Positions 25,990 to 37,974 of a DNA stretch of 64,000 nucleotides are shown here, piece by piece (the first letter of the stretch is position 1; every line of letters begins with the position of its first letter). The translations under genes were made by a program, and so were the position numbers. The stretch is from Loxodes magnus (taxonomy: Eukaryota > Ciliophora > Karyorelictea > Loxodida > Loxodidae), in assembly GCA_946699065.1 (NCBI GenBank), contig CAMPDV010000201.1, positions 124,001 through 188,000 on the forward strand. The letters run 5' to 3'. The notes under the pieces were generated by a model that saw only the letters and a list, made by a program, of their open reading frames with translations, was not told the DNA's origin and did not search any database.

Positions 25990-26939
25990 ATGATATCTAA
26001 ACCTTAACTAGAAGGGTGTATTGTGTATTGTTAAAATTCTATTATTAAGAAAAATATTAAGGAGCTAAAAGGAGTGAGAGGGAGTAAAAATGTTTGCTAA
26101 ATTTGGTTTAAGAGTTAGTAAGTATGAAATTGCCTCTAATCTAAAGTCTAATAAATACTTCAGAACTATTTCTACAATTCTCTTTTCAACGAACATTAAG
26201 AAAAGCTATTAAGTTTAGAAAAATTAATTCTAAGAGCAAGAAGTAAACATCTAGAAGACTAGTGAAAGCTACTCTTTTGTAGAGTTGTTAAAAGAATAAT
26301 TATTGCTAATATCTGAGGGATTTATGAGCAATAGATTCACTTTTTTCTCATAAATAAACAGATAACTTTGAAATGAAGTTTGATAGAAGTGCTCATAGAA
26401 CTAACCTTTAAAAAAAGAATTTAATTTTTATCATTTCTGGTTGTAAAGTCTTTAATAATAATCTCTGAGAAAACACAAATCAATGCGAAATTTTCGATAT
26501 GAGAGTAAGGAGCTTTAAAAGTATTGAATCTTTTAACTTAGCTGTAAATTATTTTGGATGTGATTAATATGAACAGAAATTATATGCTTTTGGAGGATTT
26601 AACTAATTGCAATCAACTTAATAATAAATCTAATAATATGATACTTTAAGAAATAAATGAACTGATTCCAATTAAAAACTACTAGAGAGAAACTTATGCA
26701 CTGCTATTTTTATCTAGGAGTAAAAATAATTCCTCATTTATGCAAATTTAAATTAGATGGATACCTAAATTTTTGATTTTAAAACAATAGTTAAATAAGA
26801 TGATTAATATCCAGCAGACGAAAACGAATGTGATTTTACTCATCCGGTTTTAGGAATGAGCAACGTTTTATAATATAACCCATAAAGCAATTTATACAGT
26901 TACGATCTAAAAAATACCAAGTGGTCTTTGATTAAGTGA
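25990..26939 (+). CDS. Kelch-repeat protein 3
   Basis: Best preserved of the three kelch genes. The shared N-terminal module reads IVKILLLRKILRSQKEWEGV, then FAKFGLRVSKYEIASNL. It continues FDRSAHRTNLQKKNLIFIIS and the blades SFNLAVNYFGCDQYEQ, KLYAFGGFNQLQS, IQQYDTLRNKWTDSN, TQIFDFKTIVKQ, HPVLGMSNVLQY, LYSYDLKNTKWSLIK, then TGA at 26937-26939. The second half is a single open frame. Upstream, a base is lost or gained near 26350, and the ATG at 25990 needs one further indel to reach the module, so the exact start is uncertain. Expected to form a kelch beta-propeller; with so few clear blades it may be an incomplete propeller or may pair with another chain. Confidence 0.72.
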
Positions 26940-27349
26940 TAAATAGAAATTTTAAGCATAAAGAATTTTAATTTACATATACTTTGATTATCTATAGTTA
27001 ATATACTAAATACTTATATATATTAGTTATAATAGCATATGATATCTAATATAGTTATTTTAATACTTTTACTCATAAGATATATTTATTTAATCTACAA
27101 TTTTTTATTTATCATAAAAGTACTATTATATGAAAAATCTCTATATGATTGTAACCAAATATTTATATTTTAGACTTTTAAAAGGTATAGCAATATAAAG
27201 CTTCTATTTTCTAAACTTTTATTTATCCCTAATATAAAAGCATAATAATATAAGAATCATTATTACTTTTATCATTATTAGTAGTCTAAAAGCTTCTTTT
27301 ATTTTTATAGGTGTTTATTAAAGGTTTAAGAGCATAATCTCTTTTTAAA
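26940..27349. other. Intergenic AT-rich spacer
   Basis: Nothing recognised between kelch gene 3 and the start of the receptor pseudogene. Confidence 0.4.
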
Positions 27350-30300
27350 ATGGAAACTAAAGCATTAGCTATTTTTATAACGATTTCTTTGGATTTATAA
27401 ATTTAAGGAGGATAGGAAATTAACACTTAGTCTAAGTTAACTCCGTTAAATCTTTTGGATTATATAAAATGTTAGCTTAATGAAGTAACCAAAGTGTTAA
27501 ATATTAAGTCGCAGAGTATATCCTGTAAGATGTGTAATCTGCTAAAAGTCTTACGGCAGAAGTAAAGTTAAGGATAATAAACATAGTAGTAGATATCTCT
27601 TTTAATAAGGTTCTATTACCCTTTATACAAAAGTCTTTAAGCTTAGAAAATTTGCTTCTATTTATTCTTTGGAGGTTAAGAAGCTAATCAAGAGCTTAAA
27701 TCCTCATTTGTATAGTCCATTTTTATCAATCTGAAAGTAAAACACTGATTGCCTTTCTGAATTACTGAGATTTTTTGGATTGCTGGAGCAGTTTACTCAT
27801 AAGATTAAAATTTTTGGTTTACTGTGGAAGATCTAATTAAACCAAACTAAATAAAAGAGTCAATTAGCATTCCTCTTTACTGAAGCTCTAAGAAGTAATA
27901 GTGCTCTTATAAAGAGTAAGGTAAATAGGAGGATATATCTTTAAAACTTTGAGGGACTTAGGGAATACTATTAATATTCTAAATACAGAACTATGCTTAA
28001 CTTAGTTTATCCTAGCTGAAGCTTAGTGGCTCTAGGTTATTAATGGAATTGCCTGAATTTTAGGTTTAGAAGCAACTCCATTTCTCAATAAGTTATATTA
28101 AGCAAATGAAAGCAAAAATCTAGAATTTATGGAGAACGGACTGATAGTTTTATAGCCCTCCAAACAAATTCCTTAGAGTTTTGAATATTTTGAGTAGAAG
28201 TATTATATTAAATCCTTAAACTTATAGAAGCAAATTTAGAAAGTTACGAAAATATCTTAGAAAAGTTGAAAAGCCTTTCTAGTCACATATTTAAACATAA
28301 TAACTAAATACCTAAATATCAAATTATTAGCACTTAAAATTCTAATTAACGAGAGGAGCTACTATATTTGAAGGCATATAATTAGAAAATTATAATATCA
28401 TCTAACCTTTATCTTAAAAGAATCCTCTTTCAAATAAAATAAGCACTAACATTAGTAATGCAACAGGACAAGGGTGAGATATAATCTGGTAAAATGCTGC
28501 GCAAGCTGCTATAAGTTATAATAATAATAATATACTTAAAGTTAGTAGAGTTTTGCATTCTCTGGAATTGCAACCAGTTCCTGCGGACAGTTTTTTAACG
28601 TGGGTGTGATCCACGACCTTTTTATTAAGTGGAAGGTTACCACTGTAACCGTTCAAGTGGTCTTGCAAAAAGCTTTTATTTGTAGATCCCTGTTGGAGTT
28701 ATTCATAGTTTATTGAGTTGTCTCCATGTTCTTTTCTGCTCTTATTCGTTTATTTTCTTTCATTATCAACAGTTTTTTAAAATATGTTGATTTGATTTGT
28801 AACATCAACAAAGTTTGTATTATTGTCTTTATTTCGTTCTTTTTTATGATAATTTATTTTCTATATTTTCTAATCTTTTAATGAAACTTGTAGTAATCAT
28901 TTCTTTTTCTGGATTCAATTCTGTTTTTAATTCTATTGGTATTTTTTCTATTTCCATTTTTGTGTCATATTTAAAATTTTATTATGATTAAGTTCAGAGT
29001 TATTCTTCCGTTATTAATTTGCTACAAATAAGTTATCTTCTAAGTATTAGTAATTCGTTGTTCTAATCTTCTATGTTACTCATTAGTTCCCGTATTTTTT
29101 CGTTTAAGTTGTAAGTTGTTTCTTCATAATTTGAGATTACTTTTTACATTTGGTCTAATTAAATTTAAAGTTTTTGATTAGTTTCGTTTTTAGGTTAACT
29201 TATCTCTATTTATCCTACCATAACTTTACCTTCTGAAGAAGAGCTTGAGTCCTCTTATTGTTATTATTTTTTCTAAATTTCTTTTGCTATATAGTACGTG
29301 AAGGAAAAGGCAAATACATTAAATAGCTATAACTTAACAGAAAATACTTTTAGCTATGGAGGCATTATACCTAATGCTACTTTAATTACTTAAGTTTTCT
29401 AAAGCCAAAAGTAAGAAATAGGCATAATTTATATACCATCAATGGTACTATTAATATCATACTTATCCTTTGTAATGACTAATACTTATCTTGGCTACAA
29501 TCTTCCTTTTATAAGCACAGTGCCGGTCTTAGAGTTTTAATCTCAATCACTTCTCCTCTTTATTTAGTTAATCTTTGAGATACTTTGACAAGAACTGAAG
29601 TGATTAAATAAATAATAAAGAGAAAAAAATGGAAATAAATAGGTTTTCATTATTTAGCTAATGAATCTTAAAATAAGCTGTATTATAACTTTATAAAGGA
29701 ATGATGCGATAAGAATGGAATAAAAACAATGAATAACATTACTGTCTTTCCTTTATTCAATACTACTGTTAAGGATAGAAAAAATTTAGGGATGCAAGTA
29801 GCTTGAAATCTTGTGGAAAAAGAAATTAGAGTTGTTGTTGTAGTTGGAGGATCTATTTCTTTACCTTCTGTAAGCTAGAAACTAATTTACCTTAGTTATA
29901 AGTATGAAGATGCAAATTTCGTGCATACGGTACCTTCTTCTTTTTTTTATTTAAAAATTCCTAACGTTGAGAGAGTAAATGATGTGAAGTATACTCTACA
30001 TGGATCTCAATTCTTAACTTTACAAAAATGGAAAGGAGAAATTGGTTAGGATATGACACATTACTATAAAAAATGCATCCCATAAAATTATAAAGAATGC
30101 TATGTTTTTGAAAGACCATTTCTAATTGCTTATGGAATAAGAGAAATGTTTAACTACTAAAAGGAGACTACACTAATGGATTCACTCTGATAAAAGCTAT
30201 AAGTAACTTATAAATAATGATTTGCTCCGGAAAAGTAAGATCCAACAAAGACTAAAACTATAGAGATATAACTAACATAGTGATTTCTTCAATCTTAAGT

Positions 30301-31843
30301 AGAAATTAAACTACTCCTTAGATGTTACCTAGAGAAGAGTATTGCTTACTTGCTCTATAATCTGTAAAATTATTGATGACAGAGTTATTTGAAGTCATAA
30401 TATAACAAAAATACTTCCAGAAAGTTTTAAGCAATTTAAAAATTATAATTTTTCAGAGGGAAGAGTACTTTAATATTAAAAAGGTTAATAGCATTTTATT
30501 TGATATTCTTGCATTTTTATCGCAACAATGGCTATTTTTACTTCTTTAGGTATTTGAATTTGAAGAAAAAGAAAATATGATTAAGCATAAGAAGAGGCTG
30601 AAGCTACTATGATGGATGAATTATTCAAGCTTTTCGTGTTTCTTTAATTGCTTCAATTTCTAGCTTTAGGATCTAATATTGATCATTTTCTTTGAGAATA
30701 AATTCAAATTGTTAAGGACTATTTCATTTTTGATTTCCCGGAAATCAATAAATATCCAAGTGCTTACTGAGTTATTTTGGTTTTTCCATTTTCTATTTGC
30801 TTACCTTGAAATATTCTATTAATTTCATTCTTATTTCATTTTGAAATCTCTTGCAACTTGTTAATTCCTCGTCTTTTAGGTTCGATTTCTGTAAGAATAT
30901 TTCCGTTAATGGCAAAAATATTTTTAATTCCTTTAACTATACTTTTAATGGATCCGATAAAATGTCTATATGGAAGATACAAAAATTTGTATAACTTTGC
31001 TTTAGCTATAGTTAGTTAGCTCACTTTTATTCCCTCTGCTATTTTATCTTTGCTTCACTGACAAGACATATATAATTTTTCTTTGAACATTAAATAAAAA
31101 CCAAATTATAGTTTCACTCAATCAACATTAGTTTGTTTATATAGTTGCTTGAAACACTGGAAAGAAGATATTTATGGCTATTTTTATATCTCAACTATGT
31201 TTATTTTTACAATCTTTCATTTCATAGTCAAACCTTGAAATTATCAGCAGCTAAACGGGTGAAATGGATTTAGATTAAGCTTAGTAACTTGAACATTTAT
31301 ATTTGTTCATCTCACTAAAATTATTGATAATTCGGTAGCTCTACAAGCTTTTATCATTGCTCTGGGAGTAGGAGATTTCTTAATACTAGTAATTGCTAAA
31401 CTCATAGGAAGTTAAAAAAATTAAGTTTGGCTTATTTGAGATATTTCTGATAAAATAATACTCATTAGATTTGCTTATAGATGTGGATCTTAAGTATCGA
31501 TGCTTTAAAGTCACTTAGAGAAATAAAAATTAAGACTCAGTTAAAAATACATAAATAAACTATGAAAGAGTGCAGTAAAATAACTTAGCTTTAAGTCTAA
31601 ACTAAGCTATAAATGATTCAAACAATCTATACTTAAATATATAATAGAGATTAGTACCTTCCTAAAGAGCTGTAATGGAAGAAAGTGATAATATATTTCA
31701 AAGATCTCAAGATTTAAGGTAATTCAATTATTAGATAAATATAATAAGAAGAAAATGTAGCCGAGTATCAAGAAACGCAGTTTTCGTTTGTTGAGCATAA
31801 AATTTTTAAACAAAATAGTAAGAACAAGAAGGAAAAAAATTGA
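27350..31843 (+). pseudogene. Receptor-like membrane protein copy interrupted by a retroelement
   Basis: Paralogue of the gene at 2847-6802. It starts METKALAIFITISLD with LTPLNLLDYIKCQL. Domain 1 is badly frameshifted (27480-28534; IINIVVDISFNK, GIAWILGLEATPF still visible). At about 28535 it is cut by an opposite-strand element and resumes at about 29289 with FAIQYVKEKANTL. Domain 2 (GIIYIPSMVLLISYLSF, VVVVVGGSISLP) is well kept. The membrane part (30540-31480; IWIWRKRKYDQ, PIKCLYGRYK, FIPSAILSLLHWQD) is one open frame, ending in TGA at 31841-31843. Frame breaks at A4 28416-28419 and T4 29535-29538 are one-base losses. Domain 1 carries more damage than that. Probably a pseudogene, though the 3' half could still be expressed. 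Confidence 0.8.
28535..29288 (-). mobile_element. Coiled-coil ORF1 retroelement inserted in the receptor copy
   Basis: The minus strand reads KEIQKKQQQEDSSSSSEGKV then MVGQIEI and a long coiled coil (NLNEKIRELMSNIEDQNNEL) down to about 28850. The 3' part is a row of hairpins: GGTTAC/GTAACC at 28635-28650, CGTGG/CCACG at 28599-28615, and a terminal CTGG/CCAG hairpin at 28562-28577 with loop TTGCAAT. An ATT-rich tail follows at 28515-28530. The SSSSSxGKxMVG block is shared with the element at 63375-63880. The terminal hairpin has the same loop as those at 11672 and 40219, with a different stem. Its boundaries are inferred from where the receptor homology stops and resumes; I could not find a clear target-site duplication. 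Confidence 0.7.
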
Positions 31844-31899
31844 TTATAAGCTCATTTAACTTTAAATGTAGCTTCCTTTAAATATTTATTCTTTTATAT

Positions 31900-32482
31900 T
31901 CAAGTTAAACAAATAGAGTATTAAAGGCCAGTCTAAGAATTTCTAAAGCTGTCAAGAGAATATAAGCTTACATTTCTAACTATTTTAAAATAAAAATTAT
32001 AGTTCTTTTTTTTGAGCCATTCTCCATCGTTTACTTCATCTATTTGAAGAATAAAATTTTCCTTTACCTTGTTTTTTACCTTCAACTCATTAACCTTCAT
32101 AACAGCTACCATCTTTCCAACTTAAATTAGCTTGAGTTTGGATTCTCTTCTCCGTTTGATTCCGGATTTTATAGTTAATTGACCATGATTTGTTTGAGTT
32201 AACTGATCCTCTGGTCTAAATGTTATCTTAAATTGCATTTGATTTGACCAATATACCTTTACATCTCTTAGGAAATAGTTTATTATTTACTTTCTTGTTT
32301 AAGATTCTATTCATTAATCGATTCATCAACGGCTAGCATGAGAGATTAAGTTATTTATTTAAGGCCTTAAACTTCTTTTGCTAGCTTCTAGATATCCCAA
32401 TTGTACCAAATAGAAATCGTTAGCAAAGTCTGGCTAATTATTAGGTTTATGTTGGAGAATTCTATTACTTCTTAGGTGCCAT
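31900..32482 (-). CDS. Hypothetical protein, about 190 residues
   Basis: The frame from about 32430 down to TGA at 31900-31902 gives balanced protein sequence: PDFANDFYLVQLGYLEASKR, then DVKVYWSNQMQFKITFRPED, LIQVGKMVAVMKVNELKVKN and FILQIDEVNDGEWLKKKNY. The likely start is MAPKKQQNSP at 32482, which is in another frame and needs one indel between 32430 and 32482. The middle looks like a small beta-rich fold followed by a basic stretch (GIKRRRESKLKL). I do not recognise the family. It converges with the receptor copy with a 56-base gap. Confidence 0.45.
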
Positions 32483-32694
32483 TTTATATAATATAATAAT
32501 TTAGTAATCTAAGCTTTGTTTACACTAGTTTACTATACAAGTTTATTTTTTCAAATAGTTTATATTAAAAGATAAAAAAGCTATAAGATAAGATTAAACT
32601 TAAACTAAACTAAACTAAAATAGTCTGGTGATATCTTTACTTGTTAGAATAACTTCCTTCAATTAAAGATGCTTTAGAATTATTAATAAGTTTT

Positions 32695-32870
32695 TCATCT
32701 CCCGCTTTTATCCTCATCTTATACTTCAGCTTGATCATCTTAGTTATTAATTTTTTCCTTCTATTCTCACTTATTCTTTTAGCTCTTCTTATTATTCCTT
32801 TTCTTCCTCGTTCTCTTCACTATTTTCTTGTTTTTTTACTTCCTATTCCTTAGATAAGATTATATTTGAA
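32695..32870 (-). CDS. Glu-rich C-terminal coding fragment
   Basis: The minus strand encodes KEQEVKKQENSEENEEEKEQ, QEELKEQVRIEGKN and, after a one-base shift, NNQDDQAEVQDEDKSGR then TGA. Acidic low-complexity tails of this kind are common C-termini, but I cannot find the body of the gene upstream. Could be a small gene or a remnant. Confidence 0.3.
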
Positions 32871-32899
32871 AAAATAAAATATAGTTAAAAGATTATAAA

Positions 32900-35330
32900 A
32901 CTTAATTTAAATATAAAAAAGAAATTACTAAAGAATACTACTGTAAGATGATGCTATATCTATAAGCATTTGGAAAATATACTTTAACTAGATAATAAAA
33001 TTGATTAACTAAGATACTAGTATCAATTCATTCTTTATTTTTGAAAACTTAGTAAAGCTAAAAGTTTTAATTTCATTGCTTTATACTATTTTAGATATTA
33101 AAATAATTTAAAATTATTAAATAAAAAATAGTTTCTTTAAGAAATCCTAGTTGAAATAAATAGCTTAGAATAAACAGTTATGAAATATAATTAAACAAGT
33201 TAAAGAGTATTAGAATTTATCATAATTAGAAATAAAAACTTTAATTAGTTAAGTTTATGTAATATGCTGCAATCAAAGCTCCAGAAAATTAAATTAAGTC
33301 TAATATGAAAAATAATTTTAGTAGGGTTTTTAAATAAATGTTTACTTGGATATAAGATAATTAGATTAAATTTAATAGTGAAACAAATAAATTTTAATAA
33401 AGAGAATTTGTTAGGAATTCTGTAAAATGAATAAATATATTTAAAATTAATATAATTAATATAGATAGAGATATTTAAATTATTTTAATTATCTATATCA
33501 AAGCTAATAAATATATTATTTTAAGAATTAAGAATTCAATTCTTTAGAAAACTAGCAAATAAATTATTAAATCCTGACTTTATATAAACAAACTACAATA
33601 TATATTTAAAATTAAACTATCTAAACAATAATTTTACCATAATAATTAATAGCAAAGGTTGAAATAGTTTGATTTTGTTTATTTTGATCTATTTTAAAAT
33701 ATTTTTAAATAAAGGTAAAAGTAGTTATTTAATGTTTTAGCTATATTTTATAAGTATAACTTTTACACCTTCTCTATCTCATTTTATGTTCTGATAACAC
33801 ATCTTATTTCAAACAAATCCTTTACATATCATAATTTCTAATAAATTATATCCTTAAAAAGGATTTTTACTTATTATATCTGAACCTTGAAAAATTCTCT
33901 TTTTAAGTTATTTAATTTTTTTATATTACGAAAGATATTTATCTTAATACTAAAGCGCAAAAAAGATATTAATATCTTCTGAAAAAATTCTTTAATTAAA
34001 AGAAAATCTTTCAAAATTAAAGAATTAAGATTTGAATTTCTTTAAATATAAGTTTTATTTATAATATAGAAAATTATAAAAATAAAAGCTATACCTTTAA
34101 TACAAAAATAGAACTCTTTTACCTTGTTTTATTTAAAGGTTGGATTGTAAAATTTTTTGTTTTATCTTTTTTTTTGTTATGCTGATCAAATAAAAATATT
34201 CAATCAAGTTTTATTAATAAAAAAATTCTAGGATTCCTTTATATTATAATTAGGATATGAAATAATTACTCAAATTTAAGTAGAATCTCGTGAATTAGAA
34301 AATTATAGCATAATTAATTTAATGACTTAGAATTATTTTTCTTATGGTTAAAATCAAAAGTTTGAGTATTGTAAAATAAATTTCGATTTTTTATTTTATC
34401 TAGCATGACGTATTTTAAGGTTTTCTTACATTAATGGGTTCTGATATAATAATAATTATATTGATTACATAAATAGAAGATTGTATATCTTTATATTCAA
34501 AATTAGGAATTTTTGCTGAAAGATGATTTTACCTATTCACACTTTCTTGCATTAAATCTCAATGTTCTATATAAATTTTTTTTCGAAAGCATTGAAAAAT
34601 ATTTTAGCTAATAATATACTTTTTTCTAAAGTGCCTTTTATTTTATTTTATTTTGGCTTTATGATCAATAGATTATTAGGCAGTTTCAAAACTACCTGTT
34701 AACATCTGGAAAATTTTTTAATTTATTACTAAAATCAATTTCATTTTATCTTTTGAAATTACAATCTTGATAAAATAATGATTTGTTTCTTATTTATTCG
34801 TCTATCATATTTATAAAATGCTTTCAAACTTGAATCTTTATTCTTGTTCTCTAACAATTAATAGCATTTTTAAATAGAATTAATTTCTATTAAATATTAT
34901 CAAATTTATTAGATTTATTATTTAATTAAATGACTTTTTAATTATGATATTTGGAAATATTGTTTCCATTATTTATCTTATAAATGTTTATGAATATAAA
35001 TTAAAGCTTAAAAATCTTTATTTTATTATCTTAGAATTTTTAACTATAACACTCATATTACCACTCAAAATCTTATTTATAACTAGTTAATTTAAACAAG
35101 TAACGTAATTTATGGTTCCGATTTTTCAAATTACGTCAAACTAATTTTTTCTGATATAAACCTAAATTTTTTTTTCTAAGTTGATTATTAAGAATCTTTT
35201 AATCCTAAAAACTAACTATTAAAGTAGATTTTGAGAATCAAAATTATGATAAGGGATTTGTTAAAATTTGTTGTTTCATAATTTTTTTCTATTAAATGCC
35301 TTTCATTTTTAAAGCTTTATAAATATCCAA
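32900..35330. other. AT-rich region without recognised gene
   Basis: About 2.4 kb of AT-rich sequence with no motif, RNA gene or repeat that I can name. Confidence 0.45.
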
Positions 35331-36266
35331 ATGAAGTTTTAGAGTTAACAAATTCCAGGAATCAAGTAGATAATTTACGAAGAGAGTGACTCTTATACCG
35401 ATGAGCTTAGTGTTGTAATATTGAAAGAGAATTTCCTAAGTTGCTAGTTTTATATGGAAGAAATTAATGGAATTTCTTTAGAAGAGATGGATTATGAAGA
35501 GGGTACTTTTAAGGTTCAATTGTTTTAGTTAATTTAGTAGCTTTTGAAGAAAGGCTTCAATTTGACTAACTATCAAGTATATTACAAAGCTAAAAATTAG
35601 TGTTTTATTTATGTTGGTGATTTTCCATACTTATCGGAAGTGTATGTTCCGTTCATTTTACCAAATAAAGTCATCATAAAAATTAGTTAATACTTGTAAT
35701 GAAACATTGAGGATAACTTGTTACCTTATAGTCAAGTAGAAGAAAATTAAATTGAAGAAAGTATAAAAAAAGATGAAAAAAGTGATAAGAGTCTGCAAAA
35801 AGAAATCAATAAAGCTTTCTACTTAAATAAAGATGAAAATAAAGAAGAAATAAAGATTATTAAAAATGAAGATATTTCTTAAAAAACTAAAATAGAAAAG
35901 AAGAAAAACTTAAAATAAATTAAAATAGGACTAATGGCTAATTTAATAAATAGCTGGGGAAAGATAAACGATTATTAAATCAAATATGCAGAAGTAATTA
36001 CATAATATGGGATAAATTAAAAAATAATTAATAAATGAAGGTAGATAATAAAGAGAGCTATCAAGCTTGGCTTTAACATGAGCAATCATATTTAGAATAA
36101 CATTTCAGTGATAAATATTTATTTTAAATGCCATTTAAAGGCTTAGAAATTGTTTTAAGCAAATAACTTTTAGTAAATAGCAATCGAGAAGCTAGTCAAG
36201 AAGTCAGTCAGATAGTGTAAAACAAAAAACTGCTGCATACCTGTTTTGTTTTAGAAAAGAATTTGA
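35331..36266 (+). CDS. Hypothetical protein, 311 residues
   Basis: Unbroken frame of exactly 312 codons from MKFQSQQIPGIKQIIYEESD to TGA at 36264-36266. The N-terminal third is globular (ISLEEMDYEEGTFKVQLFQL, then FIYVGDFPYLSEVYVPFILP). The middle is a Lys/Glu linker (SIKKDEKSDKSLQKEINKAF). The C-terminal third is basic and probably helical (INKWRQIIKRAIKLGFNMSN, ending KLVKKSVRQCKTKNC). Two internal TGA read as Trp (QYLQWN and NKWRQ). The last TGA is chosen as stop because sequence beyond it turns into F/N/Y/I noise. Family not recognised; the basic helical end might bind nucleic acid. Confidence 0.6.
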
Positions 36267-36614
36267 TATCTAAATAGCTTTCTAGAATAAAGAGAACTTA
36301 AAGCATTTTATTTCTATTTATTTTTTAATCCTTAAGTAAATACAAAATGTCAGATTAAAAATATATTAAAGCTTAATATATTTTAATTATTTCATTCGGT
36401 TCTTTTAAGTTTAAATCTAATTTCTTAGATAATTTTCAAAGTTATTTTTATAGTTACAATTAAAAGAGTAGAAAACTTTATAATTTTAAAAATAATTTAA
36501 TGCTAATTATAATTATAAAAAGAATATTTCGTAAAGAGAGCAAAATTAAATTAGCAAAAAAATTGCTAATAAGTGAGATGGATAGAATTAATATAAATAA
36601 TAAAAAATAAAGGT

Positions 36615-36700
36615 TTTATTATATTAAAACGATAGATAAATAAATAAATATAAAATGATTATAGAGCTAGTAGCACCTCATTGGCGCGCAGCTCTTTCAA
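36615..36700 (-). mobile_element. Minimal 3' stub of a hairpin-tailed retroelement
   Basis: Only the last 50-80 bases of an element: hairpin 36663-36695 (outer arms AGAGC/GCTCT, inner arms GCGCC/GGTGC with a G-U pair), then TATAATCA and a TTTA-type tail. Same design as the copies at 41872, 50127, 54171, 56319, 57443 and 62770. An extreme 5' truncation, lying just past the end of the WD40 gene. Confidence 0.75.
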
Positions 36701-36834
36701 TATTAATATTTAATATTAAGAAAAATCTTCTCATGTTTCTTGTTAAAATTCTAGAAGTCCAATGAATCATGTCAGCTTTTCCAAATGGGGAATCTTCTTA
36801 TTAAAAATTATTCTTAAATCTTGAGTCAAATGCT

Positions 36835-37974
36835 TCATTATTCTTGAATAAGGTCCAAATAAGAATTAGTTATTAAGTTATTAATTAGAAGAACGTCAGT
36901 CAAATTTTCATACTGCTAGAGAGAACCCTCGGGGTAAGTTAGGCATGTCTCAACGGAGGTTATCCATCCTTCCTGGTCCTTGCTTAATGCTATTGAATTT
37001 ACTTCTTAAGTATTGCCTGAGAGAGTTTATATACATTCTCCTGTTTAGAAGTTCCATATCTTGATTGTCTTGTCTCAAGAACCAGAAAATATAGCACTTG
37101 AGAATTATTAATTTGAATACTAAACACAACATTTGTGTGACCTGTAAGAGTTCGAATACATTATCCATTCTAAAAGTCCCATACTTTAATTGATTAATCA
37201 GCAGAGCATGATATTATATATTTATTATCCAGTGATAAGATTATCTATCCAATCCAGTTTTAATGATCAGTCAGAGTTCGAATAAGCTAACCAGTCTAGA
37301 AATCCCAAATTTTTATCATTGTATCTCGGCTTCCCGTTACAATTCATTTTTGGTAACTGGTTATTGCTACCGATCTAATTGAATGTGTATGTCCAGTCAA
37401 AGATCTTGTACAATTTCCAGTCTGGAAATCCCAAATCTTTATTGTTGTATCTACACTTCCCGTTAAAATTAATTTCTGGTCACTTGTTATTTTTACTGAG
37501 TAGACTCAATTCATATGTCCATTCAAATTTCTCGTACAGATTCCAGTCTAGAAATCCAAAATTTTTATCATTGTATCTCGGCTTCCCGTTACAATTCATT
37601 TCTAGTCTCTTGATATTTCTACCGAGTAAACTCAATCCGTATGTCCATTCAAAGTTCTCATACAGCTTCAAGTCTGAAATCCCAAATCTTTATCGTTTTA
37701 TCTCAAGATGTTGAAATAATTCATTTCTGGTCTCTTGATATTACTATCGATAAAACTTCCTATAAATGGCCAGTGAAAACTTAATCCAAAATATTAAATA
37801 ATAACCTTAATTTTAGTAATAATTGATTTTATTAACAAGTTTTTAAAAACACAAATTGGGTAAGATTTCATATTTAAAAAGAAGAAGAGGTATTCTGCCT
37901 AGGGAATCAATTCTCTGTCTTAACAGTTTTCGTAAAAAAATAGTTTTAATAAATTGAATTTCTTTATTTTCCAT
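36835..37974 (-). CDS. WD40-repeat protein with the kelch-family N-terminal module
   Basis: Starts MENKEIQFIKTIFLRKLLRQ, then LLLFKYEILPNL, matching the N-terminal module of the three kelch genes. About six to seven WD blades follow: KWIISTSWDKTIKIWDF, GHTDWVYSVEISRDQKW, IVTGSRDTMIKILDFQTG, GHMNWVYSVKITSDQK, LTGSVDTTIKIWDFQTG, IVTGSRDTMIKIWDFQTG, IISCSADQSIKVWDFQNG, FSGSWDKTIKIWNFQTG. TGA encodes the conserved Trp in GHTDWVYSV and in SWDKT, which fixes the genetic code. About four one-base frame breaks. The end is taken at the TGA at 36835-36837 after DLIQEQ; reading through it would reach about 36710. A scaffold beta-propeller; partners unknown. Confidence 0.8.

Noticed and set aside
36950-37714. 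Open frames on both strands in this interval
   Set aside because: They are out-of-frame readings of the WD40 repeats.
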